Origin: Acidimicrobiia bacterium
Lineage (GTDB): Bacteria > Actinomycetota > Acidimicrobiia > Acidimicrobiales > Iamiaceae
Assembly (NCBI GenBank): GCA_019247975.1
Contig: JAFBAD010000206.1
Coordinates: 1-11,839 of the forward strand
Direction: 5' to 3'
Length of the DNA: 11,839 nucleotides
Part shown: positions 5,468 to 11,839 of the stretch, one piece after another
Numbering within the stretch: the stretch's first letter is position 1
Layout: every line of letters begins with the position of its first letter
Notes under the pieces: model-generated
What the model was told of the DNA's origin: nothing
Databases searched by the model: none
The model's input: the letters and a program-made list of their open reading frames with translations, nothing else
Translations under genes and position numbers: made by a program

Positions 5468-6104
5468 CCTGATCGACCGGCGAGCGGTCGATCGCCTCGT
5501 GCGAGGCGCAGCCGTCGCGTGCGGCGACCTCGTCGTCGACGTCGGCGCGGGCCACGGCCCGATCACCGACGCGCTCGTCCTGCGTGGCGCGCGCGTGCTG
5601 GCGATCGAGCTCGACCGCGCGCGAGCCACCTGTCTCCGCGAGCGCTACGCGACCGAGTCTGCCGTGCGGGTGGTGCAGGGGGATGCACTGCGCGCGCCGT
5701 TGCCTCGCGGCCCGTACAGCGTCGTCGCCAACCCGCCGTTCTCGATCACGACCCGGTTGCTGCACCGTCTGCTCGACGACCCGACGCGCGCGCCGCACCG
5801 CGTCGACCTCGTGCTCCAACGCCAGGCGGCGCGGTTCCTGGCCGCCACCGCGACCGACCCCGTCGCGCTCGCGTGGAGCCCGTGGTTCGACCTGGCCGCC
5901 GGCCTGCGCGTGCCCCGGCGCGCCTTCCGCCCGCAACCGCCCTGTGACGCGACGGTGCTGACCGTCGTCCGCCGGGAGGAACCGCTCCTCCCTTCGGTGC
6001 TCGCCCCCCGCTTCGCCGCGTTCGTCGCCGCCCACCACACCCGCTGGGCCGCACCCGACCGGGGAGCCCGCTGGTGGGCCCGCCGCTTCAGAACCCGATT
6101 CTGA
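5412..6104 (+). CDS. erm: Erm-type rRNA adenine N6-methyltransferase
   Basis: A 230-residue protein from GTG 5412, the only in-frame start, since a stop lies at 5400-5402. The N-terminus has the family block RRQELGQHDLIDRRAVDRLV (11-30). SAM-binding motif I is VVDVGAGHGPITDAL (41-55), with acidic Glu66 ending strand 2 (VLAIELD) and Asp91 in GDALRAPLP. The catalytic motif is NPPFSIT (107-113), the NPPF form seen in actinobacterial Erm(E)-type enzymes rather than the NIPY of KsgA. AFRPQPPCDATVLTV (171-185) is the usual end of the catalytic domain. Erm enzymes methylate A2058 of 23S rRNA and give macrolide-lincosamide-streptogramin B resistance; that this copy does so is inferred. It is probably an intrinsic chromosomal gene: GC content and codon use match its neighbours and no mobile element is near. 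Confidence 0.87.
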   Translation: MPAGGPARRGRRQELGQHDLIDRRAVDRLVRGAAVACGDLVVDVGAGHGPITDALVLRGARVLAIELDRARATCLRERYATESAVRVVQGDALRAPLPRGPYSVVANPPFSITTRLLHRLLDDPTRAPHRVDLVLQRQAARFLAATATDPVALAWSPWFDLAAGLRVPRRAFRPQPPCDATVLTVVRREEPLLPSVLAPRFAAFVAAHHTRWAAPDRGARWWARRFRTRF

Positions 6105-6106
6105 AG
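6086..6106 (+). repeat. Alternative hairpin at the 3' end of erm
   Basis: CTTCAGAA (6086-6093) and TTCTGAAG (6099-6106) form a perfect 8-bp stem with a 5-base loop, covering the last erm codons and its stop. The right arm is the same segment used as the left arm of the larger hairpin at 6098-6146, so the two folds exclude each other. Confidence 0.55.
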
Positions 6107-6146
6107 GACCCGCCTGGTGCCCGGCACCAGGCCCGTCCTTCAGAAT
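6098..6146. terminator. Bidirectional terminator hairpin shared by erm and the amidase gene
   Basis: The outer arms ATTCTGAAGGAC (6098-6109) and GTCCTTCAGAAT (6135-6146) pair perfectly over 12 bp. After a 2x2 internal mismatch, the inner arms GCCTGGTGCC (6112-6121) and GGCACCAGGC (6123-6132) pair, giving a tip stem of eight pairs and a CCCGG loop. Both convergent genes stop inside the outer stem: erm at TGA 6102-6104 and the amidase at TGA 6142-6140. Being symmetric, it can act in both directions. There is no T-run on either side, as is common for hairpin terminators in GC-rich actinobacteria. Confidence 0.8.
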
Positions 6147-7546
6147 GAGGCCCAGCGGGGCCAGGGCCGGGTCTGCTCCCAGATGCGGGCCAGGCGAAGC
6201 GCGAGGTCGTCGCGGTGCAGGGCCACGGTGAGCATGAGGCCGATCGGCAGACCGTCGCTCGACAGTCCGACGGGTACCGAGATCGACGGGTTCCAGCACA
6301 GGTTGCCGAGCATCGTGAACGGCGTCGGCATCGCCGGCATGACCGCCACCCCGTTGATCTCCGGGGGCGGCGGGCCCTCGGCCGCGAAGGCGGGTACCGC
6401 GGTCGTCGGGGTGATCAGCACGTCGACCTCGCCGAAGAGATCGCCCACCTCCCGCTCGAGCTGCGCCCGCTGGCGCAGCCGCTTCGCGATGCTCGGCGCG
6501 GTGAGGTGCTGCGTCTGCTCGAGGACCGAGCGCGAGTAGCGGGTGAGGTCGTCGGCGACCGACGGCCACATCCCCTCCTCGATGTCGAGCCACAGGTCGA
6601 GCCCGCCGCTCGACAGCCACGTACGGACCGGGTCGGTCAGCTGCACCGGCTCGTCGTCGAGCTCCAGACCGGCCGCGGAGGCGAGCTCGGTCGCCGCGGC
6701 CGCGGTCAGCTCGGCCACCTCCGGTTCGACCGTCGCGAAGCCGAGGTCGACGGACCACCGGGCCCGCACGCCCGTGGTGTCGAGCTCCTCGATGACCCGC
6801 TCGTAGAGCACCCCGGCGCTCGGCAGCGACGTGCGGTCGCGCCGGTCCGGTCCGTTGACGACGTCGAGGTGGCGCGCCGCGTCGATGACCGTCGTGGTCA
6901 GCGCGCCGTTCACCGCGGTCTGCGAGCCGCTCGCGCCGAGGTTCGGCACCCGTCCGTAGCCCGCCTTGAGGCCGACCAGACCGCTGAAGCTCGCGGGGAT
7001 GCGGGTCGATCCCCCACCGTCGCTGGCCGTCGCGATCGGCACGAGCCCGGCCGCTACCGCAGCGGCCGAGCCGCCGCTGGAGCCGCCGGGGGTGCGGGCG
7101 GTGTCCCACGGGTTGCGGGTGACGCCCCAGGCCTTCGTCTTCGTGAAGTTGAGCGTGCCGAACTCGGGTGCGGCCGTCTTGCCGAGCGGGACCGCACCGG
7201 CGGCGCGCATGCGGGCGACCTGCACGGAGTCCTCGTCGACCGGAGGCCGGCCCTTGAAGGGCAACGAGCCGTGTGACGTGGGGAGCCCCGCGCAGTCCTC
7301 GAGGTCCTTCACCCCGAAGGGCACGCCGGCGAGCGGACCGGGGTCCTCGCCGCGCGCCACCGCGGCATCGACATCCGCCGCGACCGTGCGGGCCAGATCG
7401 GCGTCGACGACCACGAACGCGTTCAGCGCGTCGTTCCCCGCGTCGATCGCCTCGAGGGCCAGATCGACGACCTCCTTCGCCGAGCGCTGCCCCGAGCGGA
7501 CCTGTTCGGCCAGCTCGGCCACCGTGGGCCACTCGACTCCTGCCAC
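6140..7546 (-). CDS. Amidase-signature (AS) family amidase
   Basis: A 468-residue protein from GTG 7544-7546, whose first base is the last base of the Nudix stop codon (TAGTG); the two are translationally coupled. The catalytic triad is readable: Lys80 in GVPFGVKDLEDCAG, cis-Ser156 in RTPGGSSGGSAAAVAAG and nucleophile Ser180 in SDGGGSTRIPASFSGLVGLK. Length and order match free-standing AS amidases, which hydrolyse carboxamides to acid and ammonia (or amine). It is not a GatA of the transamidosome by context, as no gatB or gatC lies nearby, though AS enzymes are hard to separate by sequence alone. No signal peptide is present. Its place behind the ammonium-uptake and PII genes would fit nitrogen release from amides. 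Stop and final codons lie in the terminator stem shared with erm. Confidence 0.9.
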   Translation of the reverse strand: MAGVEWPTVAELAEQVRSGQRSAKEVVDLALEAIDAGNDALNAFVVVDADLARTVAADVDAAVARGEDPGPLAGVPFGVKDLEDCAGLPTSHGSLPFKGRPPVDEDSVQVARMRAAGAVPLGKTAAPEFGTLNFTKTKAWGVTRNPWDTARTPGGSSGGSAAAVAAGLVPIATASDGGGSTRIPASFSGLVGLKAGYGRVPNLGASGSQTAVNGALTTTVIDAARHLDVVNGPDRRDRTSLPSAGVLYERVIEELDTTGVRARWSVDLGFATVEPEVAELTAAAATELASAAGLELDDEPVQLTDPVRTWLSSGGLDLWLDIEEGMWPSVADDLTRYSRSVLEQTQHLTAPSIAKRLRQRAQLEREVGDLFGEVDVLITPTTAVPAFAAEGPPPPEINGVAVMPAMPTPFTMLGNLCWNPSISVPVGLSSDGLPIGLMLTVALHRDDLALRLARIWEQTRPWPRWASF

Positions 7547-8247
7547 TAGCCCCTCCAGGGTCGCTCTCGGGGTTCGTCGTAGATCACGTCGAACCGATCA
7601 CCGCGTATCGCTGCGAAGGCGAGCTCGCCCCACTGGCCGAACCCGGCGAGCGGCTCGGGCAGCTCGTCACGGCCGAAGAAGCCGACGCCGCGCGTCTCGA
7701 GCGGGTGCGCGGTGAGGTCGCCGCCGACCGCCCGGCAGTGGAAGACGAGCGAGTAGAGCGGCACGCGGGTGAAGCCGAGGCGCAAGCCGTCGAGCACGGC
7801 GATCAGGCGGACCACCTCGCAGTCGATGCCGGTCTCCTCCCGCACCTCCTTCACCGCGACCTCGGACGCCGAGTACCCGACGTCGGCCCAGCCGGTCGGG
7901 TACAGCCAGATGCCCGAGTCGGCCCGCTGCACGAGGAGCATCCGGCCCTCGTCGTCGCCGACGACGGCTCCCACCGCCACCTTCGGCGTGACGTAGCCGG
8001 GGACGCCCTTGCCCACCGACTGCATCCACTCGGCGATCAGCGTCTCGGGCTCGGGAGCGTCCTCGGCGTCCGGCGCCTGCAGCTGCGTCGCAGCGACGCG
8101 GATGTCCGCCGCGACGGCGAGCACCTCCTCGAACCGCTCCTGCTCGTACAGGCTCTCGGTGAAGCCCAGGCCCGTGCGAGCGATCCCCGCCAGCGCCTCG
8201 CTCCACCGCAGGAGATCGCTCTCCGACGCCGATCGATCCGCTGTCAC
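7546..8247 (-). CDS. Nudix hydrolase with NUDIX_N-type N-terminal domain
   Basis: A 233-residue protein from GTG 8245-8247, the only plausible start; AGGT lies about eight bases upstream on the coding strand. Residues 10-75 form the helical N-terminal domain (LLRWSEALAGIARTGLGFTE, YEQERFEEVLAVAADI) seen in YjhB-like ADP-ribose or CDP-alcohol pyrophosphatases. The Nudix box at 119-141 reads GWADVGYSASEVAVKEVREE then TGI: Gly119, Glu134, Glu137 and Glu138 are kept, while the usual first Glu is Tyr125 and the Arg of REUXEE is Lys133. The aromatic variant appears to be typical of this subfamily from memory. It probably hydrolyses a nucleoside diphosphate-X compound with Mg2+; the substrate is not readable. 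It is coupled to the amidase by a one-base overlap and lies 81 bp after glnD. Confidence 0.88.
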   Translation of the reverse strand: MTADRSASESDLLRWSEALAGIARTGLGFTESLYEQERFEEVLAVAADIRVAATQLQAPDAEDAPEPETLIAEWMQSVGKGVPGYVTPKVAVGAVVGDDEGRMLLVQRADSGIWLYPTGWADVGYSASEVAVKEVREETGIDCEVVRLIAVLDGLRLGFTRVPLYSLVFHCRAVGGDLTAHPLETRGVGFFGRDELPEPLAGFGQWGELAFAAIRGDRFDVIYDEPRERPWRG

Positions 8248-8251
8248 ATTG

Positions 8252-8270
8252 CGACCTGCTGCGCAGGTCG
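8252..8270 (-). repeat. Hairpin in the leader of the Nudix gene
   Basis: CGACCTGC (8252-8259) and GCAGGTCG (8263-8270) form a perfect 8-bp stem with a 3-base loop, ending five bases before GTG 8247 on the minus strand. It includes the only Shine-Dalgarno-like AGGT, so folding could hide the ribosome binding site, or it may end transcription from glnD. Confidence 0.5.
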
Positions 8271-8321
8271 GCCTTCGGCATCAGGTACTGGCATCGTGCT
8301 CACTCCGCTGGCGCTCCGCAG

Positions 8322-8338
8322 CCTGACGTTAGGTCAGG
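8322..8338 (-). terminator. Small hairpin around the glnD stop codon
   Basis: CCTGAC (8322-8327) and GTCAGG (8333-8338) pair perfectly around a 5-base loop that holds the glnD stop (TAA, 8331-8329). No T-run follows. It may be a weak terminator or a 3'-end stabilising element separating glnD from the Nudix/amidase pair. Confidence 0.35.
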
Positions 8339-10710
8339 GAGACCGCGTGGATGACGGCCCGCTCCATCTCGGCGAGGTGGCCCGGATCGGTGACCTTCGC
8401 GCCGTCGGCGCCGCGGACGTAGAAGGCGTCGACGACCTGCTCGCCGAGGGTCTGGACCTTGGCCGTGCGGATGTCGATGTCGAGCTCCGCGAGGGCGCGG
8501 GTGATGCGGTACAGCACGCCGATCGAGTCGGGCGCGTGGACCTCGACGATCGTCGAACCGGACGACGCGTCGTTGTCGACGAGGACCCGTGGCGCGACGG
8601 CGACCGGCCGGCGACTGGGGGCGTAGACGCCGGCCCGCTGCGCGAGGCGGGCCCGGATCGCCAGGCGGCCATCGAGTGCCTTGAACATGTCCTCCTCGAT
8701 CCGCTCCCACGCGATCGGTTCGTCACGCGCCGGCGAGACGCGGAAGCGGTCGAGGGCCATCCCGTTCTCGCTCGACACCGCGTCCGCGGAGAGCACGCCG
8801 AGGCCGTGCAGGGACAGCACGCCGGCGACCCGGCTGAACAGCCCGGGCCGGTCGGGCACGACGAGCGTGAGCGTCGTGCCCTCGCCGCGGAACATCACCT
8901 TGCCGGTCATCAGCAGCGCGCGGTGCTCGGGCGTCGGGAACGACGACGGCCGGTCAGGGTCGCGAGCTTCGCCGCCGAGGACGACCATCGTGCGGTCGAC
9001 CAGCTCGGCGACCAGCGAGGCCTTCCACGTGCCCCACGCGGTCGGTCCGGTGGCGAGCGAATCGGCCTCGGTCAGCGCGTCGAGCAGCTCGAGCGTGACG
9101 CGGTCTCCGACCGCCCGGGCGACCGCGCTGATGGTGGCCGGGTCGTCCAGGTCACGCCGGGTCGCGATGTCGGGCAGCAGGAGGTGGTGGCGGACGAGGG
9201 ACACCAGGATCGCCACGTCCTCCGGCGGCAGGCCCATGCGGGGGCCGATCCGGCCGACCAGCTCGACCCCGACGTCGGTGTGGTCGCCGGGCCGGCCCTT
9301 GCCGATGTCGTGCAGCAGCGCGCCGAGCACGAGCAGGTCGGGCCGCGAGACGCGCTCGAACAACCCGGCGGCGTTCACCGCGGCCTCGCACAGGTGCCGG
9401 TCGACGGTGAAGCGGTGGTACGCGTTGCGCTGCGGCCGGGAGCGCACCGGTTCCCACTCCGGCAGGATGCGCACCCACACGCCGAGCTGGTCGAGCGTCT
9501 CGATCAACCGGATCGCGGGCGGTCCGGCCGAGAGCAGCTCCACCAGCGCCTCACGTGCACCCGCGGGCCACGGGTCCGGGAGCTCCGGCGTCCGCGCCGC
9601 GAGCCGGTCGAGGGAGGCGCGGTCGATCCGGATGTCGCTGCTCGCGGCGGCTGCCGCGGCCCGCAGCGCCAGCGTCGGGTCCTCGGCCGGATCGGCATCC
9701 GGGAGGACGTGCACCTCGCGGTCGCGGAGGACCAGACCCGGGCCGAGCGGCCGGTCGGTCCGGTTGAACGCCCACCCCGGGCCGGCCAGCAGCGACCGGA
9801 CGCGATACCAGTTCTCGTCGGAGCGCCACGCGATGCTGCGGCCCGCCGCGGCCACCCCGGCCATCAGCGCGTCGGCGTCGGTGCCCAGTGCGGTCGCCAC
9901 CCCGTCCTGCTCCTGCAGCGCCAGCACGTCGCCGGACCGGCCCGTCTGCAGGTGGAGCGCGACGCGGGCGGCGAGCAGCGTGGCATAGGGGCCGTCGAGG
10001 GTCGCGAGGTCCTCGTCGAGCAGCACCTGCCTCGTGCGGGCGGCCCACCGCAGCGCATGAACGTCGCGCAGACCGCCCCGCCCCGCCTTCAGGTCCGGCT
10101 CGAGGTGGAACGCGACCTCGCCGGCCTGGCGATGACGGACCTCGACCGAGTCGGCCAGGCGCGCCAGCCAGCGCCGCCCGCGCTTCTCCCACGCAGCGAC
10201 CGCGCCGTCCGACAGCTTCTGCGCCAGGCCCGCGTCCCCCGCGAGGAGGCGGGCGTCGAGGAGCGATGTCGCGGTGTCGAGATCGTCCGCCGCGAGGTTC
10301 AGCGCCTCGCGCGTCGTGCGCACCGCGTGCCCGAGCTTCACCCCCTCGTCCCACACCGGGTACCACAGCCGTTCGGCGACGTCGCCGACGGAACGCTTGC
10401 CGTCGTGCACCAGCAGCACGTCGAGGTCGCTGCCCGGGCAGAGCTCGCCCCGCCCGTACCCGCCGACCGCGACGAGCGCGATGCCCTTCGGCGCCGCGCC
10501 GTCGAGCGCGGTCGCGAAGAGCCCCCGCAGCCACTCGTCGACGTGGGCCGTCCACGTCTCGACGAGCGACGGGCTCGGCCGTGCCGACGCGAAGAAGCGG
10601 TCGCGCGCGAGCGGCGCGGAGCCCGCGCCAGCGCCGGCGCTGGCGACAGCCGGGTCAGACGGCGTCGGCGTCGCGCTCACCGGTTCGGATGCGGATGAGG
10701 CGTCCGACAT
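8329..10710 (-). CDS. glnD: PII nucleotidyltransferase / deuridylylase GlnD
   Basis: A 793-residue protein from ATG 10708-10710, with a GTG ten codons later as an alternative. Domains in order: low-complexity Ala/Ser/Pro leader (1-33); nucleotidyltransferase domain with GGYGRGELCPGSDLDVLL (83-100), metal-binding Asp95 and Asp97; the GlnD linker block LKAGRGGLRDVHALRW (207-222); an HD hydrolase domain with LLHDIGKGRPGDHTD (465-479), His467 and Asp468; and two C-terminal ACT domains (about 613-690 and 719-790) that sense glutamine. It modifies PII when nitrogen is short and removes the group when glutamine is plentiful. In studied actinobacteria (Corynebacterium, Streptomyces) the group added is AMP rather than UMP, so adenylylation is likely here. 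All catalytic residues are present. Its 5' end overlaps glnK by 56 bp, and it lies in the amtB-glnK-glnD operon. Confidence 0.96.
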   Translation of the reverse strand: MSDASSASEPVSATPTPSDPAVASAGAGAGSAPLARDRFFASARPSPSLVETWTAHVDEWLRGLFATALDGAAPKGIALVAVGGYGRGELCPGSDLDVLLVHDGKRSVGDVAERLWYPVWDEGVKLGHAVRTTREALNLAADDLDTATSLLDARLLAGDAGLAQKLSDGAVAAWEKRGRRWLARLADSVEVRHRQAGEVAFHLEPDLKAGRGGLRDVHALRWAARTRQVLLDEDLATLDGPYATLLAARVALHLQTGRSGDVLALQEQDGVATALGTDADALMAGVAAAGRSIAWRSDENWYRVRSLLAGPGWAFNRTDRPLGPGLVLRDREVHVLPDADPAEDPTLALRAAAAAASSDIRIDRASLDRLAARTPELPDPWPAGAREALVELLSAGPPAIRLIETLDQLGVWVRILPEWEPVRSRPQRNAYHRFTVDRHLCEAAVNAAGLFERVSRPDLLVLGALLHDIGKGRPGDHTDVGVELVGRIGPRMGLPPEDVAILVSLVRHHLLLPDIATRRDLDDPATISAVARAVGDRVTLELLDALTEADSLATGPTAWGTWKASLVAELVDRTMVVLGGEARDPDRPSSFPTPEHRALLMTGKVMFRGEGTTLTLVVPDRPGLFSRVAGVLSLHGLGVLSADAVSSENGMALDRFRVSPARDEPIAWERIEEDMFKALDGRLAIRARLAQRAGVYAPSRRPVAVAPRVLVDNDASSGSTIVEVHAPDSIGVLYRITRALAELDIDIRTAKVQTLGEQVVDAFYVRGADGAKVTDPGHLAEMERAVIHAVSLT

Positions 10711-10993
10711 CGCTCACCCAGACCTTCCCGTCGCCGATCTTCCCGGTCCTCGCCGCCTCGACGATCGCGTCGACGACCCGGTCGACCGACTCGTCGTCGA
10801 CGACGAGGTCGATGCGGGTCTTCGGCACGAAGTCGATCGTGTACTCGGCCCCCCGGTACACCTCGGTGTGCCCGCCCTGGCGACCGAAGCCCTGCGCCTC
10901 GGTCACGGTCATCCCCTGCACGCCGACCGCCTTCAGCGCGTCCTTGACCTCGTCGGCCTTGAACGGCTTCACGATCGCGGTGATCAGCTTCAT
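10655..10993 (-). CDS. glnK: PII nitrogen regulatory protein GlnK
   Basis: A 112-residue protein, the normal PII length, from ATG 10991-10993 with a clear GAGAGGAG site (11007-11000) six bases upstream. The T-loop carries Tyr51 in TEVYRGAEYTIDF (43-55), the conserved site of nucleotidylation. The B-loop appears as TGKIGDGKVWV (83-93) and the C-terminal signature as RLIRIRTGERD (98-108). PII trimers bind ATP/ADP and 2-oxoglutarate; in the GlnK/AmtB partnership the T-loop plugs the ammonium channel when nitrogen is ample. The gene starts 21 bp after amtB and overlaps the glnD start, so all three are co-expressed. Promoter signals would lie upstream of amtB, outside the window. Confidence 0.97.
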   Translation of the reverse strand: MKLITAIVKPFKADEVKDALKAVGVQGMTVTEAQGFGRQGGHTEVYRGAEYTIDFVPKTRIDLVVDDESVDRVVDAIVEAARTGKIGDGKVWVSDVGRLIRIRTGERDADAV

Positions 10994-10998
10994 CGTTC

Positions 10999-11007
10999 GC
11001 TCCTCTC
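10999..11007 (-). promoter_or_regulatory. Ribosome binding site of glnK
   Basis: On the minus strand GAGAGGAG lies six bases before ATG 10993, inside the 21-bp amtB-glnK gap. It is one of only two strong Shine-Dalgarno sites in the window, consistent with PII being made in quantity. Confidence 0.7.
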
Positions 11008-11014
11008 AGTCCGT

Positions 11015-11839
11015 TCAGGCCGCGTACGCACGCTCGGCGTGCTGAGTCTGGTCCAGCCCGAGATCCTCCTCGTCATCGCTCACCCGCAGGCCGATGACGA
11101 GGTCGATCACCTTGGCGATGATGTAGGTCGCGACGAAGGCGTAGCCCATCGTGACGACCGCCGCGACGAACTGGTCCTTGATCAGCTCGCCACCGCCGCC
11201 GCTGATGAAGAGTCCGGGGTGGGTGACGACCGGGTTGACCTTCGGGTCGGCGAACAGCCCGAGGAGGAGGGTGCCGACCAGGCCACCCATGAGGTGGACG
11301 GCGATCACGTCGAGCGAGTCGTCGAACCTGAACCGCCGCTTCAGCCCGAGGGCCAGGAAGCAGATGATGCCGGTGACGAAGCCGATGATGATCGACGGCA
11401 TCGCCCCCACGAACCCCGCGCACGGGGTGATCGCGACCAGGCCGGCGACCGCGCCGGACCCGGCGCCCAGCGTGGTCGCGTGGCCGTCCTTCACCCGCTC
11501 GATGAGGAGCCACCCGAGCATCGCGGCCGAGGCGGCGACGAAGGTGTTGAGGATCGCCTGGGCGGCCACGCCGTTGGCGGCCAGCGCGGAGCCGGCGTTG
11601 AACCCGGCCCATCCGAACCACAGGATGCCCGTGCCGATGAGCGTCCAGGGCAGCGAGTGCGGGGTCATCGGCTCCTCCGGCCACCCCTTGCGCCGACCGA
11701 TGATGAGCACGACGGCCAGAGCGGCAGCGCCGGCGTTCATGTGGACGACCGCGCCGCCCGCGAAGTCGAGGGCGCCCATGTGCGCCAGCCAGCCGCCTGC
11801 GAAGACCATGTGCGCGACCGGCGTGTACACGAGGATCAA
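11015..11839 (-). CDS. amtB: Ammonium transporter AmtB, C-terminal part (5' end outside window)
   Basis: The frame is open through the right edge, leaving 274 residues of the C-terminal two thirds of an Amt/MEP/Rh channel. Both pore histidines are visible: His33 of the fragment in GGAVVHMNAGAAAL and His182 in VIAVHLMGGLVGT, matching His168 and His318 of E. coli AmtB in context and almost in spacing. WTLIGTGILWFGWAGFNAGS (65-84) is the family signature, followed by several further membrane helices. The cytoplasmic tail LRVSDDEEDLGLDQTQHAER (251-270) is the conserved region that contacts GlnK. The protein conducts ammonium into the cell in the membrane. It is the first known gene of the amtB-glnK-glnD operon. 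Confidence 0.96.
   Translation of the reverse strand: MILVYTPVAHMVFAGGWLAHMGALDFAGGAVVHMNAGAAALAVVLIIGRRKGWPEEPMTPHSLPWTLIGTGILWFGWAGFNAGSALAANGVAAQAILNTFVAASAAMLGWLLIERVKDGHATTLGAGSGAVAGLVAITPCAGFVGAMPSIIIGFVTGIICFLALGLKRRFRFDDSLDVIAVHLMGGLVGTLLLGLFADPKVNPVVTHPGLFISGGGGELIKDQFVAAVVTMGYAFVATYIIAKVIDLVIGLRVSDDEEDLGLDQTQHAERAYAA

Noticed and set aside
5193..7532. 779-codon open frame on the minus strand spanning PAC2, erm and the amidase
   Set aside because: Antisense or out of frame to clear genes with catalytic motifs; composition is low-complexity Arg/Gly/Ala and no motif is visible.
7273..10698. 1141-codon open frame on the plus strand across the amidase, Nudix and glnD genes
   Set aside because: It runs antisense to three well-recognised genes and through their gap. 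In DNA with nearly all G/C third positions, one antisense frame stays open by default. The translation is Arg/His/Gly/Asp-rich with no domain.
1..11839. Mobile element, defence island or prophage
   Set aside because: No transposase, integrase, direct-repeat boundaries, tRNA edge, toxin-antitoxin pair or nuclease; codon use is even throughout.

Overview
This 11.8 kb window is very GC-rich DNA with third codon positions almost all G or C, short or absent intergenic gaps and many stop/start overlaps. The gene families (amt-PII-GlnD nitrogen cluster, PAC2 protein, two DinB-like proteins, TNNNT-type promoters set 7-8 nt from start codons) point to an actinobacterium. An acidimicrobiial lineage is possible, but the sequence alone does not settle it. 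I see no rRNA, tRNA, CRISPR array, insertion sequence, integrase or phage gene.

Left part (1-3000): the C-terminal end of a GT1-type glycosyltransferase (cut by the window edge) is followed, with a 4-nt overlap, by a small DinB/DUF664-type protein. That gene runs tail to tail into a TetR-family repressor, whose gene diverges from a DHA2-type 14-helix MFS exporter. The tetR/exporter gap is an AT-rich island holding three copies of a TCGAAC-N3-GTTCGA palindrome laid over a good promoter. This is a self-contained repressor/efflux-pump module.

Middle part (3000-6150): on the minus strand, a GNAT acetyltransferase and a pentapeptide/DinB fusion form a two-gene operon. On the plus strand lie a 53-codon basic small ORF with strong coding bias, a PAC2-family protein and an Erm-type rRNA adenine methyltransferase. 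All three plus-strand genes have TANNNT boxes close to a start codon, suggesting leaderless transcription; for erm the nearest start opens a 24-residue upstream ORF that overlaps the erm start. The erm gene meets a convergent amidase gene inside a large hairpin, and both stop codons lie in its stem.

Right part (6140-11839): one minus-strand series reads amtB (partial), glnK, glnD, a Nudix hydrolase and an amidase-signature amidase. The first three import ammonium, sense nitrogen status (PII protein with Tyr51) and modify PII. The Nudix/amidase pair is coupled by a one-base TAGTG overlap and sits 81 bp after glnD, behind two small hairpins. An amidase that frees ammonia would fit nitrogen scavenging, but that link is inferred.

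Most of the window is ordinary chromosomal content. The points most worth checking are the triple operator, the small basic ORF, the shared stop-codon hairpin with its alternative fold, and the possible leader ORF before erm. I found no convincing new multi-gene system.
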